From contig NZ_JAPJZH010000020.1 of NCBI RefSeq assembly GCF_027889715.1, positions 1 through 64,000 of the forward strand: a DNA stretch of 64,000 bases. The letters are read 5' to 3'. A model generated the notes under the pieces. The model searched no databases. It was not told where the DNA came from and worked only from the letters and a program-made list of their open reading frames with translations. Each line of letters opens with the position of its first letter. Position 1 is the first letter of the stretch. Positions 26,231 through 37,417 of this stretch are shown here, one piece after another. The stretch comes from Allohoeflea poritis. GTDB lineage: Bacteria > Pseudomonadota > Alphaproteobacteria > Rhizobiales > Rhizobiaceae. A program made the position numbers and the translations under genes.

Positions 26231-26995
26231 ATGAACCGTCGTCGCCGAATCTATGAAGGCAAGGCCAAAATCCTTTACGAGGGCCCGGAGCCGGGCACGC
26301 TGATCCAGTTCTTCAAGGATGATGCCACCGCGTTCAACAGCAAGAAACACGATGTTGTCGAGGGCAAGGGCGTTCTCAACAACCGGATTTCGGAGTTTCT
26401 GTTCGAGCACCTCAACCGCATCGGCATCCCGACGCATTTCATCCGCCGGGTGAACATGCGCGAGCAACTGATCAAGGAAGTGGAGATCATCCCCCTGGAG
26501 GTCGTGGTTCGCAATGTGGCGGCCGGCTCGCTTTCCAAACGTCTCGGTCTCGACGAAGGCACTGTGCTGCCGCGTTCCATCATCGAGTTCTACTACAAGG
26601 CCGATGCGCTGGACGATCCGATGGTCTCCGAGGAACACATCACAGCCTTCGGCTGGGCGAGCCCCCAGGAGATCGATGACATCATGGCGCTGGCCATTCG
26701 CGTCAACGACTTCCTGTCCGGCCTGTTTCTGGGCGTCGGCATTCAACTCGTCGATTTCAAGATCGAGTGCGGACGCCTGTTCGAAGGCGACATGATGCGC
26801 ATTGTCGTCGCGGATGAAATCTCGCCCGACAGTTGCCGTCTTTGGGACGTCGAGACTAAGGACAAGCTGGACAAGGACCGTTACCGGCGCGATCTCGGCG
26901 GCCTTGTCGAGGCCTATCAGGAAGTCGCCCGGCGGCTCGGCATCGTCAACAAGAACGAGCCGCCCCGGGGGACCGGGCCGGTGCTCGTCAAATAG
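26231..26995 (+). CDS. purC: SAICAR synthase
   Basis: PurC condenses CAIR with aspartate using ATP to make SAICAR. The 254-residue protein has the expected N-terminus [15 protein letters not shown], the [12 protein letters not shown] segment and [10 protein letters not shown] with catalytic acidic residues, plus [13 protein letters not shown] chose the ATG at 26231; a TTG at 26198 would add 11 residues and lacks support. It begins the run purC, purS, then, after a convergent kynA, purQ and purL. The upstream gap (25935-26230) holds no gene. Confidence 0.95.
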   Translation: MNRRRRIYEGKAKILYEGPEPGTLIQFFKDDATAFNSKKHDVVEGKGVLNNRISEFLFEHLNRIGIPTHFIRRVNMREQLIKEVEIIPLEVVVRNVAAGSLSKRLGLDEGTVLPRSIIEFYYKADALDDPMVSEEHITAFGWASPQEIDDIMALAIRVNDFLSGLFLGVGIQLVDFKIECGRLFEGDMMRIVVADEISPDSCRLWDVETKDKLDKDRYRRDLGGLVEAYQEVARRLGIVNKNEPPRGTGPVLVK

Positions 26996-27022
26996 CAGCC
27001 GCAGCAATACGAGGAAGATGCC

Positions 27023-27265
27023 GTGATCAAGGCGCGTGTCACCGTCACACTGAAAAACGGGGTGCTCGACCCGCAGGGCAAGGCCATCGAGGGCGCGCTC
27101 GGATCGCTTGGCTTTGAAGATGTCGGCCAAGTGCGGCAGGGAAAGGTGTTCGATCTCGAACTGGACTCAGCCGATCCCGGCACGGCGAAACAGCAGATCA
27201 CCGCGATGTGCGAGAAGCTGCTCGCCAATACCGTGATCGAAGACTACGCGGTAGAACTTCTCTAA
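27023..27265 (+). CDS. purS: FGAM synthase subunit PurS
   Basis: PurS bridges PurQ and PurL in the three-part formylglycinamidine ribonucleotide synthase. The 80-residue protein has the typical pattern of the family: KARVTVTLKNGVLDPQGKAI at the N-terminus and a C-terminus ending YAVELL. The start is GTG, supported by GAGGAA six bases upstream. It follows purC by 27 bases. Its stop codon overlaps the stop of convergent kynA by four bases, which separates it from purQ, its usual direct neighbour. Confidence 0.93.
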   Translation: MIKARVTVTLKNGVLDPQGKAIEGALGSLGFEDVGQVRQGKVFDLELDSADPGTAKQQITAMCEKLLANTVIEDYAVELL

Positions 27266-28110
27266 AGGTCTGTCCTGACAGCCCACAATTCCGGGAAGAA
27301 CGTGCGGTCAAGCGCGGTTTTCAGGAAACCGACGCCTGAAGAACCGCCGGTTCCCTTCTTGTAGCCGATAATGCGCTCCACCGTTTTCATGTGCCGGAAA
27401 CGCCACTGCTGGAAACGGTCCTCCACATCGACCAGTTCCTCGGCAAGCTCGTACAATTCGAAATGGCGCTCCGGCTCGCGGTAAACGGTGAGCCAGATCT
27501 CGCGCAGTGCCTCATTGTGCTGGTGGGTCTTGGAAAAATCGCGTTCAAGAAGCTCTTTCGGCACATCGAATCCGGCGCGGGCAACCAGTGCGATCGCCTC
27601 GTCATAAATGCTCGGGCCGTCAAACGCTTCGCGCAGCCGCGCATGGATCTCCGGACGGTGCTTGTGCGGCACCAGCATGCGCTCGTCCTTGGCGCCGAGC
27701 AGGATCTCGACCAGGCGATACTGGTAGGACTGGAATCCGGAGGCCTGCCCCAACTGGTCGCGGAAGGTCATGTAATCCGACGGTGTCATCGTCGAGAGCA
27801 CGTCCCACGCCGTCACCAACTGCTCCTGGATGGCAGAGACCCGCGCCAGCGCCTTGAAGGCGATACCAGCCTTGTCCTCGCGCAGGTTTCGCATGGCGAA
27901 TTCCAGTTCGTGGATGATGAGGCGCAGCCACAATTCCTGAACGTGGTGGAGGATGATGAAGAGTGTCTCGTCCTGCTTGTCGCTGAGCGGTTTCTGCGCC
28001 GACAACAGCGTATCGAGTTGCAGATAATCGCCATAGGACATGCGTCCCTCGAAATCGAGGGAAATGCCGCTTTCGACACGACTCTTGTGGTCCGCCAATT
28101 CGCCCTCCAT
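27262..28110 (-). CDS. kynA: Tryptophan 2,3-dioxygenase
   Basis: This 282-residue haem enzyme oxidises tryptophan to N-formylkynurenine, opening the kynurenine pathway. Diagnostic segments are [30 protein letters not shown] with haem-region His, SGFQSYQYR and the C-terminal [22 protein letters not shown] chose the ATG at 28110; its ribosome-binding site is weak, and upstream extensions are not family-like. It lies on the opposite strand between purS and purQ. No kynU or kynB is visible here. An AT-rich palindrome lies 47-70 bases upstream and may be its operator. Confidence 0.93.
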   Translation of the reverse strand: MEGELADHKSRVESGISLDFEGRMSYGDYLQLDTLLSAQKPLSDKQDETLFIILHHVQELWLRLIIHELEFAMRNLREDKAGIAFKALARVSAIQEQLVTAWDVLSTMTPSDYMTFRDQLGQASGFQSYQYRLVEILLGAKDERMLVPHKHRPEIHARLREAFDGPSIYDEAIALVARAGFDVPKELLERDFSKTHQHNEALREIWLTVYREPERHFELYELAEELVDVEDRFQQWRFRHMKTVERIIGYKKGTGGSSGVGFLKTALDRTFFPELWAVRTDL

Positions 28111-28156
28111 GGGTGGTCGGCATGATCCCGGCGAACCGGCAACGATGCCTTCAGGA

Positions 28157-28180
28157 AAATATTTTAAGCCTAAAATATTT
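28157..28180. promoter_or_regulatory. AT-rich 24-bp inverted repeat upstream of kynA
   Basis: Two perfect 10-bp arms (AAATATTTTA / TAAAATATTT) flank the spacer AGCC. The element is far more AT-rich than its surroundings. It lies 47 bases upstream of the kynA ATG and about 120 bases upstream of purQ. Tryptophan-catabolic genes in several proteobacteria are controlled by Lrp/AsnC-type regulators such as KynR, and an AT-rich palindrome would suit such a protein; the link is inference. Confidence 0.45.
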
Positions 28181-28301
28181 ATACGACACGCGGCACTGGA
28201 TAGCAAGGCATCGGCTATCGCAATTTGAGGGCATATGCGCTACAAGGCGGGCCATATTCGACACACACCGCACCCTGTCCTGCCATCACCGTACTGGAAA
28301 C

Positions 28302-28970
28302 ATGAAATCAGCAGTTCTCCTCCTCCCCGGCCTTAACCGCGACCGGGACATGATTGCGGCTTTGACAAAGATTTCGGGCGAACCGCCGGTGACCGTCTGG
28401 CAGACGGAAACGGAGATTCCCGATGTCGACCTGATCGTCATTCCGGGCGGGTTTTCCTATGGCGACTATCTGCGGTGCGGTGCGATTGCGGCGCGCATGC
28501 CGGTCATGGAAGCGGTACGCCGGAAGGCACAGGCCGGCACACGAATCCTTGGCGTCTGCAATGGCTTCCAGATTCTCGTCGAGGCCGGCCTCCTGCCGGG
28601 CGCCCTGATGCGCAACGCCTCGCTCAAATTCGTCTGCCGCGAGGTGCGCCTGGAAGTCGTGAACGCGAACACCGTTTTCACCGGCCGCTACCGCCAGGGC
28701 GATATCATCCGCTGTCCGGTCGCCCATCACGACGGAAACTATTTTGCGGCGCGAGACGACCTCGCAAAGCTTGAAGACAACGGCCAGGTGGTTTTCCGCT
28801 ATGCGGAAGGCACCAACCCGAACGGCTCGATCAACGACATCGCCGGCATCATCAATGAGGCGGGCAATGTCCTTGGAATGATGCCCCATCCCGAGAATCT
28901 CATCGAGGCCGCCCATGGCGGCACGGACGGCGAGGCCCTTTTTGCCGCCGCGCTCGAGATCGCCGCATGA
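28302..28970 (+). CDS. purQ: FGAM synthase glutaminase subunit PurQ
   Basis: PurQ hydrolyses glutamine and passes ammonia to PurL. The 222-residue class I amidotransferase has the nucleophile Cys86 in GVCNGFQIL, the [11 protein letters not shown] segment (48-58) and the catalytic His-Glu in MMPHPENL near residue 195. I chose the ATG at 28302, which gives the family length; the ribosome-binding site is weak. Its stop overlaps the next gene, a lipoprotein, by four bases (ATGA). Confidence 0.95.
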   Translation: MKSAVLLLPGLNRDRDMIAALTKISGEPPVTVWQTETEIPDVDLIVIPGGFSYGDYLRCGAIAARMPVMEAVRRKAQAGTRILGVCNGFQILVEAGLLPGALMRNASLKFVCREVRLEVVNANTVFTGRYRQGDIIRCPVAHHDGNYFAARDDLAKLEDNGQVVFRYAEGTNPNGSINDIAGIINEAGNVLGMMPHPENLIEAAHGGTDGEALFAAALEIAA

Positions 28971-29368
28971 GTTCCTTGAGGTCAGCCGCCGCATTGCCCG
29001 TGCTCGCAGCGCTTCTGACGGCCTGCCAGACCAGTGGCCCCGGAAACCTGACGGTCAAATCCCCGGACGCCGCCTTGCCAGCCATGGAACGCATTGCCGT
29101 TGCCGCCAGCAATTGCTGGTTCAAATCGCGAGACCGCGGGTTTCGGGGATATCGCCTGGCGCCGGAACTCAATTCCTTTTCCGGCCGCCCGCGCATTCTC
29201 ATCGTTCCCGCCAGCCGGCCGCAGGACCGGCCGCTCGCCGTTGTCGAGGGCCAGGGCAGCCCCGCGACGATCAGCGCCTACGGACCGCTTATGTCCGACC
29301 CCGTCGGCAGCCGCATCGCCGCCGATGTACGGCGCTGGAGCGGTGGCAACAACGCCTGCACCTCCTGA
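28967..29368 (+). CDS. Putative lipoprotein inside the pur operon
   Basis: This 133-residue protein has a lipoprotein signal with lipobox LTAC (Cys20) and a short periplasmic domain with a second cysteine at CWFK and a third near the C-terminus (NNACTS), which could pair. I recognise no named family. It is translationally coupled to purQ (ATGA overlap) and lies 25 bases before purL, so it must be expressed with the purine genes, although an envelope lipoprotein has no evident part in the pathway. Confidence 0.8.
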   Translation: MSSLRSAAALPVLAALLTACQTSGPGNLTVKSPDAALPAMERIAVAASNCWFKSRDRGFRGYRLAPELNSFSGRPRILIVPASRPQDRPLAVVEGQGSPATISAYGPLMSDPVGSRIAADVRRWSGGNNACTS

Positions 29369-29393
29369 TGTCGAATCGATAACGCCAGTCAAA

Positions 29394-31628
<2,235 letters not shown>

Positions 31629-31668
31629 CCGAGCGAAGCGAGAAAACAACAAATACGGGGAGAATGCC

Positions 31669-31902
31669 ATGCCGATGAGCGCCGGAGATATCGAAGAGAT
31701 GATCAAGACCGCCATTCCGGATGCGCAGGTGACGATCCGTGACCTTGCCGGAGACGGCGACCACTATGCCGCCGAGGTGGTGTCCGAGAGCTTTCGCGGC
31801 AAGACCAGGGTGCAACAGCACCAGATGGTCTACAAGGCACTGCAGGGCAATATGGGCGATGCCCTGCACGCCCTCGCACTGCAGACCAGCGCGCCCGAGT
31901 GA
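31669..31902 (+). CDS. BolA family protein
   Basis: This 77-residue protein matches the short BolA-like family that partners monothiol CGFS glutaredoxins in binding and moving [2Fe-2S] clusters. The class II KH-like fold is indicated by the helix-turn RVQQHQMVYKAL with the conserved His. GGAG six bases before the ATG at 31669 fixes the start. It sits 40 bases after purL and is followed, after one small exported protein gene, by the glutaredoxin gene. Confidence 0.92.
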   Translation: MPMSAGDIEEMIKTAIPDAQVTIRDLAGDGDHYAAEVVSESFRGKTRVQQHQMVYKALQGNMGDALHALALQTSAPE

Positions 31903-32008
31903 GCCGGTGAACGCCTCCTGAACAACCCGTTCGAATTTGGTTCAGGCGGTCTTTCCTAGTGTGGCGACGCTCCCGTTGAAGGGGGCGACAACACCAAGGA
32001 GAGACAAA

Positions 32009-32266
32009 ATGAAATTCGCCAATCCGACCGTCCTTGCAATCGCAGCCGCCGTCTCCGTCGCTTCGCTTTCCGCCGCCAATGCCGACGGTCCCCGCCGCGC
32101 CGGCATGGCCGCCGCCGGCCCGATGAAGATCCAGTCGAACGCGCAGCCCGCCGCCAAGCCGTTCGACAACACGGCCTATGCCTGGACGGCCGCCTGCTAC
32201 GCGGAATTCGGCCCTGATGCCAAATATCCGGATGCCGCCCTGCTGGACAAATGTCTGAACTTCTGA
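32009..32266 (+). CDS. Small exported protein, unknown function
   Basis: This 85-residue protein has a signal peptide (MKFANPTVLAIAAAVSVASLSAANA) and a mature part of about 60 residues with two cysteines (AACYAEFG and DKCLNF), likely a disulfide. AAGGAG lies seven bases before the ATG, an excellent site suggesting high expression. It stands between bolA and grxD and is followed at once by a strong intrinsic terminator, so it may form its own short transcript. Confidence 0.8.
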   Translation: MKFANPTVLAIAAAVSVASLSAANADGPRRAGMAAAGPMKIQSNAQPAAKPFDNTAYAWTAACYAEFGPDAKYPDAALLDKCLNF

Positions 32267-32289
32267 GTTCGGCAAGATATCCTTCAAAG

Positions 32290-32314
32290 AACCGCGGCAT
32301 GTCCGCGGTTTTTT
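32290..32314 (+). terminator. Intrinsic terminator after the small exported protein gene
   Basis: An 8-bp perfect stem (AACCGCGG / CCGCGGTT) with loop CATGT is followed by TTTT on the plus strand. It ends the bolA/exported-protein transcript before grxD. Confidence 0.8.
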
Positions 32315-32457
32315 GTTGTTCTCAGGTATGATCGCCCGCTGTCACCGATTTACCTGGGCTCGATCCGCCCGGGGGCTGGAAATCCGCCGCTGTCGGAGTT
32401 ATTTACGGGCCTAGGCAACCTCCGGGCCTTTTCCCCGGTAGAGACAAGGAACAACCC

Positions 32458-32793
32458 ATGACAGCCATCAACGAATTCATCGACAACGAGGTCAAGAACG
32501 CCGACGTCGTGCTTTTCATGAAAGGCACGCCTGCCTTTCCGCAGTGCGGTTTCTCGGGCCAGGTGGTCCAGATCCTCGATTACCTCGGTGTCGAATACAA
32601 GGGCATCAACGTGCTCGCCGATGACGATCTTCGCCAGGGCATCAAGGATTATTCCAACTGGCCGACCATCCCGCAGCTCTATGTCAAGGGCGAGTTCGTC
32701 GGCGGCTGCGACATCATCCGCGAAATGTTCCAGGCCGAAGAGCTTCAGGGGCACCTGACCGAGAAGGGTATCACGGTCAAAGGCGCCGCCTGA
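32458..32793 (+). CDS. grxD: Monothiol glutaredoxin (Grx4 type)
   Basis: This 111-residue glutaredoxin has the CGFS active site at residues 30-33 ([10 protein letters not shown]), the [19 protein letters not shown] glutathione-binding region and normal length. Monothiol Grx proteins coordinate a [2Fe-2S] cluster with glutathione and BolA partners and serve in Fe-S trafficking and iron sensing. AAGGA precedes the ATG. The bolA gene 0.8 kb upstream is the expected partner. The stop codon shares a base with the ytoQ start. Confidence 0.94.
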   Translation: MTAINEFIDNEVKNADVVLFMKGTPAFPQCGFSGQVVQILDYLGVEYKGINVLADDDLRQGIKDYSNWPTIPQLYVKGEFVGGCDIIREMFQAEELQGHLTEKGITVKGAA

Positions 32794-33260
32794 TGCGCAA
32801 CTGGAACGTTTATCTTTCCGGCGAGATCCATACCGACTGGCGCGAACAAATCGAGGCCGGCGTAAAATCGGCTGGCCTGCCGGTCAGCTTCAGCGCGCCG
32901 GTGACGCACCATGAAGCCTCCGACGATTGCGGCGTCACGATCCTCGGCGAGGAACCGGACAAGTTCTGGCACGACTACAAGGGCGCCAGCGTCAACGCGA
33001 TCCGGACACGCACGCTGATCGGCGACGCCGATGTCGTTGTTGTCCGCTTCGGCGACAAATACAAACAGTGGAACGCTGCCTTCGATGCCGGCTACGCCGC
33101 AGCGCTGGGCAAACCGCTGATCGTCATGCATGGTCCCGACCATCAGCATGCGCTGAAGGAAGTCGACGCGGCGGCATTCGCCGTGGTCGAAACGCCCGAT
33201 CAGATCGTCCACATCCTCGACTACGTGATCAACGGCAACCTCGCCGGCTATACCGGCTAG
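32793..33260 (+). CDS. YtoQ family protein
   Basis: This 155-residue protein matches the YtoQ family of unknown function, recognised by the opening NWNVYLSGEIHTDWREQI and the VVVRFGDKYKQWNAAFDAGYAAALGKP segment. The fold is probably nucleoside-deoxyribosyltransferase-like, as judged from the DAGYAAALGKPLIV pattern. Its ATG overlaps the grxD stop (TGATG), so translation is coupled to the glutaredoxin. The coupling suggests but does not prove a redox or Fe-S connection. Confidence 0.85.
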   Translation: MRNWNVYLSGEIHTDWREQIEAGVKSAGLPVSFSAPVTHHEASDDCGVTILGEEPDKFWHDYKGASVNAIRTRTLIGDADVVVVRFGDKYKQWNAAFDAGYAAALGKPLIVMHGPDHQHALKEVDAAAFAVVETPDQIVHILDYVINGNLAGYTG

Positions 33261-33492
33261 CACCGCTTCCTTTAAGGCCGCCGGCAGATCGCGTTCGTCG
33301 GCGGCGCTGTATTTCTACCGTATTGCCAATCGCACGAATTCACGATAGGCCAGATACGCGGGCCGTCAGGATTTCAGCCCTGAATTGCATTTACCGCCTG
33401 GCCGACCCGAGCAAACGACATCCGTTTGACCACCAGGCGGATAGCACCGGCCCTCCCGCGGCCATAAGACGTGCAGAACCAAAGGCAGCAAG

Positions 33493-34773
33493 ATGGACAC
33501 GAGAAGCGAGCCCCAACCGGGCCGACAATCGTCTGATGCGACATTCGGCATGGAACGGGTCGAGCGGGCCGGCGTCGGCTTTCTCGAATTCATTGTCCTG
33601 CTCGCCGCGCTCAGTTCGATTGTTGCCCTGTCGATCGATATCATGCTGCCGGCACTGCCGCTGATCGGCGAAAGTTTCGCAATTACCGACGAAAATGACA
33701 GGCAGGCGGTGATAACCGTCTTCATGCTCGGATTCGGTGTCGCTCAAATCCTCTTCGGACCGGTTTCCGACCGTTTCGGGCGCAAGATCGTCCTGATTCC
33801 GGCAATCCTGCTTTATGCCGTCGCGGCCGTTGCCGACGCGTTTGCCGGCAGTTTCACGACACTGCTGCTGCTTAGGCTGGCGCAGGGCATCTGCGCGGCA
33901 GCCGTGCGCATCATCGTCAACGCCATGGTGCGGGACTGCTTCGGCGGGCGCGACATGGCGCGGGTCATGTCCTACACCTTCACCGTTTTCATGATCGTGC
34001 CGATCGTCGCGCCGGCCATCGGTCAGGCCATTGTCGGCGTCGCATCCTGGCAGTGGATCTTCGTCTTTCTGGGCGTTGCCGGCCTGGGCCTTGCGGTCTG
34101 GAGCGGCCTGCGCATCCGCGAAACGCTTCCGGAGGAAGAGCGCCTGCCGCTGTCCTTCGCGGCGATCGGCAATGCTTTCCGCGAGGTGATCTCCAACCGG
34201 CTCGCCATGGGCTACACGCTGGCCTCGACGCTCTGTTTCGGCGGGCTGTTCGCTTTCGTCGTCTCGGCGCAGCAAATCTTTCAGTCGGTCTACGACCTCG
34301 GCCATTGGTTTGCCTTCGCTTTCGCTCTGAACGCCGGCATCATGGCCGTGCTGAATTTCACCAACGGCTCCCTGGTGCGCCGGGTCGGCATGCGGCTGAT
34401 CTCGCACAGCGCCCTCATCGCGTTTGCTGCGCTCGGCACGCTCCTGCTCATCATATGCCTTTTCGGAACGCCACCCTTCCTGCTGGCCTATCTGATACTT
34501 GCCGCGATCGCCGGCGCATTCGGACTGGTGCCACCCAATTTCAACGCGCTCGCCATGGAGCCGCTTGGCCATATCGCCGGAACGGCATCGTCGGTGATGG
34601 GCGTGATCAGCTTCACCGGCGGCGCGGTGCTCGGCGCTCTCGTCGGACAGGCATTCGACGGCACGCTCATACCGCTCGCGGCAGGCTATGCGGTGTTTGG
34701 CTGGACGGCTTTCGGTATCATCGTATGGACCGAAAAGGGCCGGCTTTTCGTCCGCGCTGAAGCCTCAGCTTAG
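33493..34773 (+). CDS. Bcr/CflA family drug-resistance MFS transporter
   Basis: This 426-residue protein has about twelve membrane segments, starting near residue 30, and the MFS loop signature GPVSDRFGRKIV after the second segment. It resembles the Bcr/CflA efflux subgroup. The substrate is unknown. AAAGG lies before the ATG. It stands alone between a 232-base gap, in which I see no gene, and the convergent IMPase-like gene, whose stop is one base away. Confidence 0.88.
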   Translation: MDTRSEPQPGRQSSDATFGMERVERAGVGFLEFIVLLAALSSIVALSIDIMLPALPLIGESFAITDENDRQAVITVFMLGFGVAQILFGPVSDRFGRKIVLIPAILLYAVAAVADAFAGSFTTLLLLRLAQGICAAAVRIIVNAMVRDCFGGRDMARVMSYTFTVFMIVPIVAPAIGQAIVGVASWQWIFVFLGVAGLGLAVWSGLRIRETLPEEERLPLSFAAIGNAFREVISNRLAMGYTLASTLCFGGLFAFVVSAQQIFQSVYDLGHWFAFAFALNAGIMAVLNFTNGSLVRRVGMRLISHSALIAFAALGTLLLIICLFGTPPFLLAYLILAAIAGAFGLVPPNFNALAMEPLGHIAGTASSVMGVISFTGGAVLGALVGQAFDGTLIPLAAGYAVFGWTAFGIIVWTEKGRLFVRAEASA

Positions 34774-34774
34774 A

Positions 34775-35602
34775 CTACATCCCGAATATCTCACGGCGGA
34801 TCAGCGCCCAGCTCTCCGGGTCAGTTGTGGTGATCAGGCCACCATCGGTCTTGCCCGGCCGGTAAGGCGACCCATCGAGACACGCCGTATACCCGCCCGC
34901 CTCGGCATGGATCAGCACGCCGGCGAGGTGATCCCAAGGCATCAGGTTCTGGGCACTGATGAAGTGCACCCTGCCCGTCGCGGCGAGCCGGTACTCCCAG
35001 GCCGAGCAGCGAAAGGCGAAGGACATGCCGATTTTCGACATCGCTCCGGCGACGCGGCCGCGGAGCGGCTCGTCCAGGAAACCCCAGGACACCGTACCCA
35101 CCATCTGGTCGAGCGGAACGGGCTCCGACACGCGCGCGACCTGCTCGGCCCCGTTTTCGCCGACAATGCGGCTGCCTGCGCCGGCAACGCCGATCGTCGT
35201 CTCGCCGCTTACCGGATAGTGGATCATGCCGGCAATGCACGCACCGCCGGCCACAACCGCAAGGATGGTTCCGAAAGCCGGCATGCCGGACGCGAAATTG
35301 AACGTCCCGTCGATCGGGTCGATGACAAATGCCAGTTCCGCATCCGCCAGTCCGTTCATGATGGCGGGGTTGTCGGCCACCGCCTCCTCACCGACGATCA
35401 GGGCACCCGGATAGCGCTCCGACAGTGCGGCCGCTATGTGAACCTCCGCCGCCGTATCCGCCTCGGTCACCACATCCCATGGCGCCTGTTTCTGCTTGAT
35501 CTCGGCACCGCCGATACCGGCAAAGCGCGGCATGATCTCTTCTTCGCCGGCCCGCCTCAAGAGAGCGGTCAGCGCTGGAATGTCCGAGTCCGAAAATGTC
35601 AT
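34775..35602 (-). CDS. Inositol monophosphatase family protein
   Basis: This 275-residue metal-dependent phosphatase shows the superfamily motifs GEEAV (Glu72-73), DPIDGT (95-100) and the second metal site PWDHLAG near residue 219. The family covers inositol, histidinol and nucleotide 3'-phosphatases, and the exact substrate cannot be read from the sequence. Its ATG overlaps the ttcA stop (ATGA), so it is coupled to a tRNA thiolation enzyme. Confidence 0.88.
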   Translation of the reverse strand: MTFSDSDIPALTALLRRAGEEEIMPRFAGIGGAEIKQKQAPWDVVTEADTAAEVHIAAALSERYPGALIVGEEAVADNPAIMNGLADAELAFVIDPIDGTFNFASGMPAFGTILAVVAGGACIAGMIHYPVSGETTIGVAGAGSRIVGENGAEQVARVSEPVPLDQMVGTVSWGFLDEPLRGRVAGAMSKIGMSFAFRCSAWEYRLAATGRVHFISAQNLMPWDHLAGVLIHAEAGGYTACLDGSPYRPGKTDGGLITTTDPESWALIRREIFGM

Positions 35603-36495
35603 TTGGTCTTTTCAGCCTGTTCGTCGAGACCGAGAAAATCGAAGATCTTCCGGTCGAGCAGATGTGACGGGCGCACATTTGTGAGTGCGCGGATCATCGT
35701 CTCCTTGCGTCCCGGCATGCGCCGCTCGATATCGGCGATCATCACCTTCATGGCATTGCGCTGCAGGCCGTCCTGCGATCCGCAAAGGTCGCAGGGGATG
35801 ATCGGGAACGCCATGGAATCGGCGAATTTCGCCAGGTCATCCTCGGCGCAATAGGCGAGCGGTCGCAGCACCAACACATCGCCCTCGTCATTGAGCAGCT
35901 TCGGCGGCATGGCCGCCAGGCGTCCGCCATGAAAAAGGTTCATGAAGAACGTCTCGAGGATATCCTCGCGGTGATGGCCGAGGACCAGCGCATCGCAATC
36001 TTCCTCGCGCGCAATGCGGTAAAGATGACCGCGCCGCAGCCGCGAGCACAGCGAACAATAGGTGCTGTTCTCCGAAAGCTTGTCGGTAACGATCGAATAG
36101 GTGTCCTGATATTCGATCCGGTGGGCAACGCCGTTACGCTCCAGGAATTCCGGCAGGATATGTTTGGGGAAATTCGGCTGCCCCTGGTCGAGATTGCAGG
36201 CGATGAGGTCGACCGGCAGGAGGCCGCGCCACTTCAGGTCGAGCAAAAGCGCCAGCAGCCCGTAGGAATCCTTGCCGCCCGACAGCGCCACCAGCCAGCG
36301 TTGCGTCCGGCCGGATGCAACCATGCCGAAATCATCGATGGCCTGGCGCATCTGCCGCAGCAGGCGCTTGCGCAACTTGTTGAAGCCCACCGTGGACGGA
36401 ACGTCCCGGAACATCGGATGGCAGGCATCGCCGGGCTGTTCTTCAGCCGCATCCGTGCGATCGGACCTCTTCAGACTTGTATCGTGGACATTCAT
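35599..36495 (-). CDS. ttcA: tRNA 2-thiocytidine(32) synthetase
   Basis: TtcA thiolates cytidine 32 of some tRNAs using ATP and a [4Fe-4S] cluster. The 298-residue protein has the PP-loop SGGKDS (72-77), the CxxC pair Cys147/Cys150 (YCSLC) and Cys235/Cys238 (PCDLC), matching cluster ligands of the family. I chose the ATG at 36495 over a start at 36537. It overlaps the downstream phosphatase gene by four bases and follows the rpsD terminator. Confidence 0.92.
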   Translation of the reverse strand: MNVHDTSLKRSDRTDAAEEQPGDACHPMFRDVPSTVGFNKLRKRLLRQMRQAIDDFGMVASGRTQRWLVALSGGKDSYGLLALLLDLKWRGLLPVDLIACNLDQGQPNFPKHILPEFLERNGVAHRIEYQDTYSIVTDKLSENSTYCSLCSRLRRGHLYRIAREEDCDALVLGHHREDILETFFMNLFHGGRLAAMPPKLLNDEGDVLVLRPLAYCAEDDLAKFADSMAFPIIPCDLCGSQDGLQRNAMKVMIADIERRMPGRKETMIRALTNVRPSHLLDRKIFDFLGLDEQAEKTK

Positions 36496-36550
36496 GTCGG
36501 CTTTCCGGTGATGTGCTGCATTCCTAACCCGATACAAGGATCATGAAAAC

Positions 36551-36578
36551 AAAAAAGCCGCCGGTTTGCGCCGGCGGC
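36551..36578 (-). terminator. Intrinsic terminator of rpsD
   Basis: An 8-bp GC-only stem (GCCGCCGG / CCGGCGGC) with a 6-nt loop is followed on the minus strand by TTTTTTG. It lies 26 bases after the rpsD stop and before ttcA. Confidence 0.88.
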
Positions 36579-36604
36579 TTCCTGTCTGAACAACGCGCTT
36601 GCGT

Positions 36605-37222
36605 TTAGCGCGAATAGAATTCGACGACGAGGTTCGGTTCCATGTGCACCGGATAAGGCACATCCGACAGCGTCGGGATGCGCACATAGGTCGCGACCAT
36701 CTTGTTGTGATCGGCTTCGATATATTCCGGAACGTCGCGCTCGGCGAGCTGCGTGGCTTCCAGGACCAGCACCATCTGCTTGGATTTTTCGCGCACCTCG
36801 ATCACATCGCCCGGCTTGCAGCGATAGGACGGGATATTGGTGCGGACGCCGTTCACCATGACATGGCCGTGGTTGACGAACTGGCGTGCCGCGAAGATCG
36901 TCGGCACGAACTTGGCGCGGTAGACGACCGCGTCGAGGCGCGATTCCAGAAGACCGATCAGGTTCTCCGGCGTATCGCCCTTGCGGCGGTTGGCTTCCTC
37001 GTAGATCTTGCGGAACTGTTTTTCACGGATATCGCCGTAGTAGCCTTTCAGCTTCTGCTTTGCGCGCAGCTGCACGCCGAAGTCGGAAAGCTTGCCCTTG
37101 CGGCGCTGGCCGTGCTGGCCGGGGCCGTATTCGCGGCGGTTGACCGGGGACTTCGGGCGGCCCCAGATGTTTTCGCCCATACGGCGGTCGAGTTTGTACT
37201 TGGAAGATTCGCGCTTGCTCAT
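36605..37222 (-). CDS. rpsD: 30S ribosomal protein S4
   Basis: S4 is a primary 16S rRNA-binding protein of the small subunit. The 205-residue protein has the N-terminal [20 protein letters not shown] and the C-terminal S4 RNA-binding domain ([31 protein letters not shown]). AAGGGA before the ATG at 37222 fixes the start; upstream in-frame sequence is 5' untranslated. It is a single gene with its own promoter at 37389 and terminator at 36551, as usual for alphaproteobacteria. Confidence 0.97.
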   Translation of the reverse strand: MSKRESSKYKLDRRMGENIWGRPKSPVNRREYGPGQHGQRRKGKLSDFGVQLRAKQKLKGYYGDIREKQFRKIYEEANRRKGDTPENLIGLLESRLDAVVYRAKFVPTIFAARQFVNHGHVMVNGVRTNIPSYRCKPGDVIEVREKSKQMVLVLEATQLAERDVPEYIEADHNKMVATYVRIPTLSDVPYPVHMEPNLVVEFYSR

Positions 37223-37246
37223 CGCATTCCCTTTCAATCGGTTTCG

Positions 37247-37266
37247 CCGGTTTGTTCCCAAACCGG
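37247..37266 (-). promoter_or_regulatory. Hairpin in the rpsD 5' untranslated region
   Basis: A perfect 8-bp stem (CCGGTTTG / CAAACCGG) closes a GGAA (GNRA-type) tetraloop on the minus-strand transcript. It ends 25 bases upstream of the rpsD start codon. S4 regulates its own translation in several bacteria by binding a structured leader, so this could be an autoregulatory site; that is inference. Confidence 0.35.
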
Positions 37267-37388
37267 TGGAAGGAAACGCGCCCTCCTCTGCCGGCTGTTT
37301 TTGCCGACTGACAGAATGGCCTGCTTGGCATGCGGCCATTCACGGGACACGTATTGAAAACCAGGCGTTTCCGCCCGGCGACGGCGCG

Positions 37389-37417
37389 GATGTATGACAA
37401 TAGGATCGCCTTGTCAA
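37389..37417 (-). promoter_or_regulatory. Predicted rpsD promoter
   Basis: Read on the minus strand, a perfect -35 TTGACA (37417-37412) is followed after 17 bases by TACATC as -10 (37394-37389). It overlaps the 3' end of murI and would give a leader of roughly 160 bases before rpsD. Confidence 0.5.
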
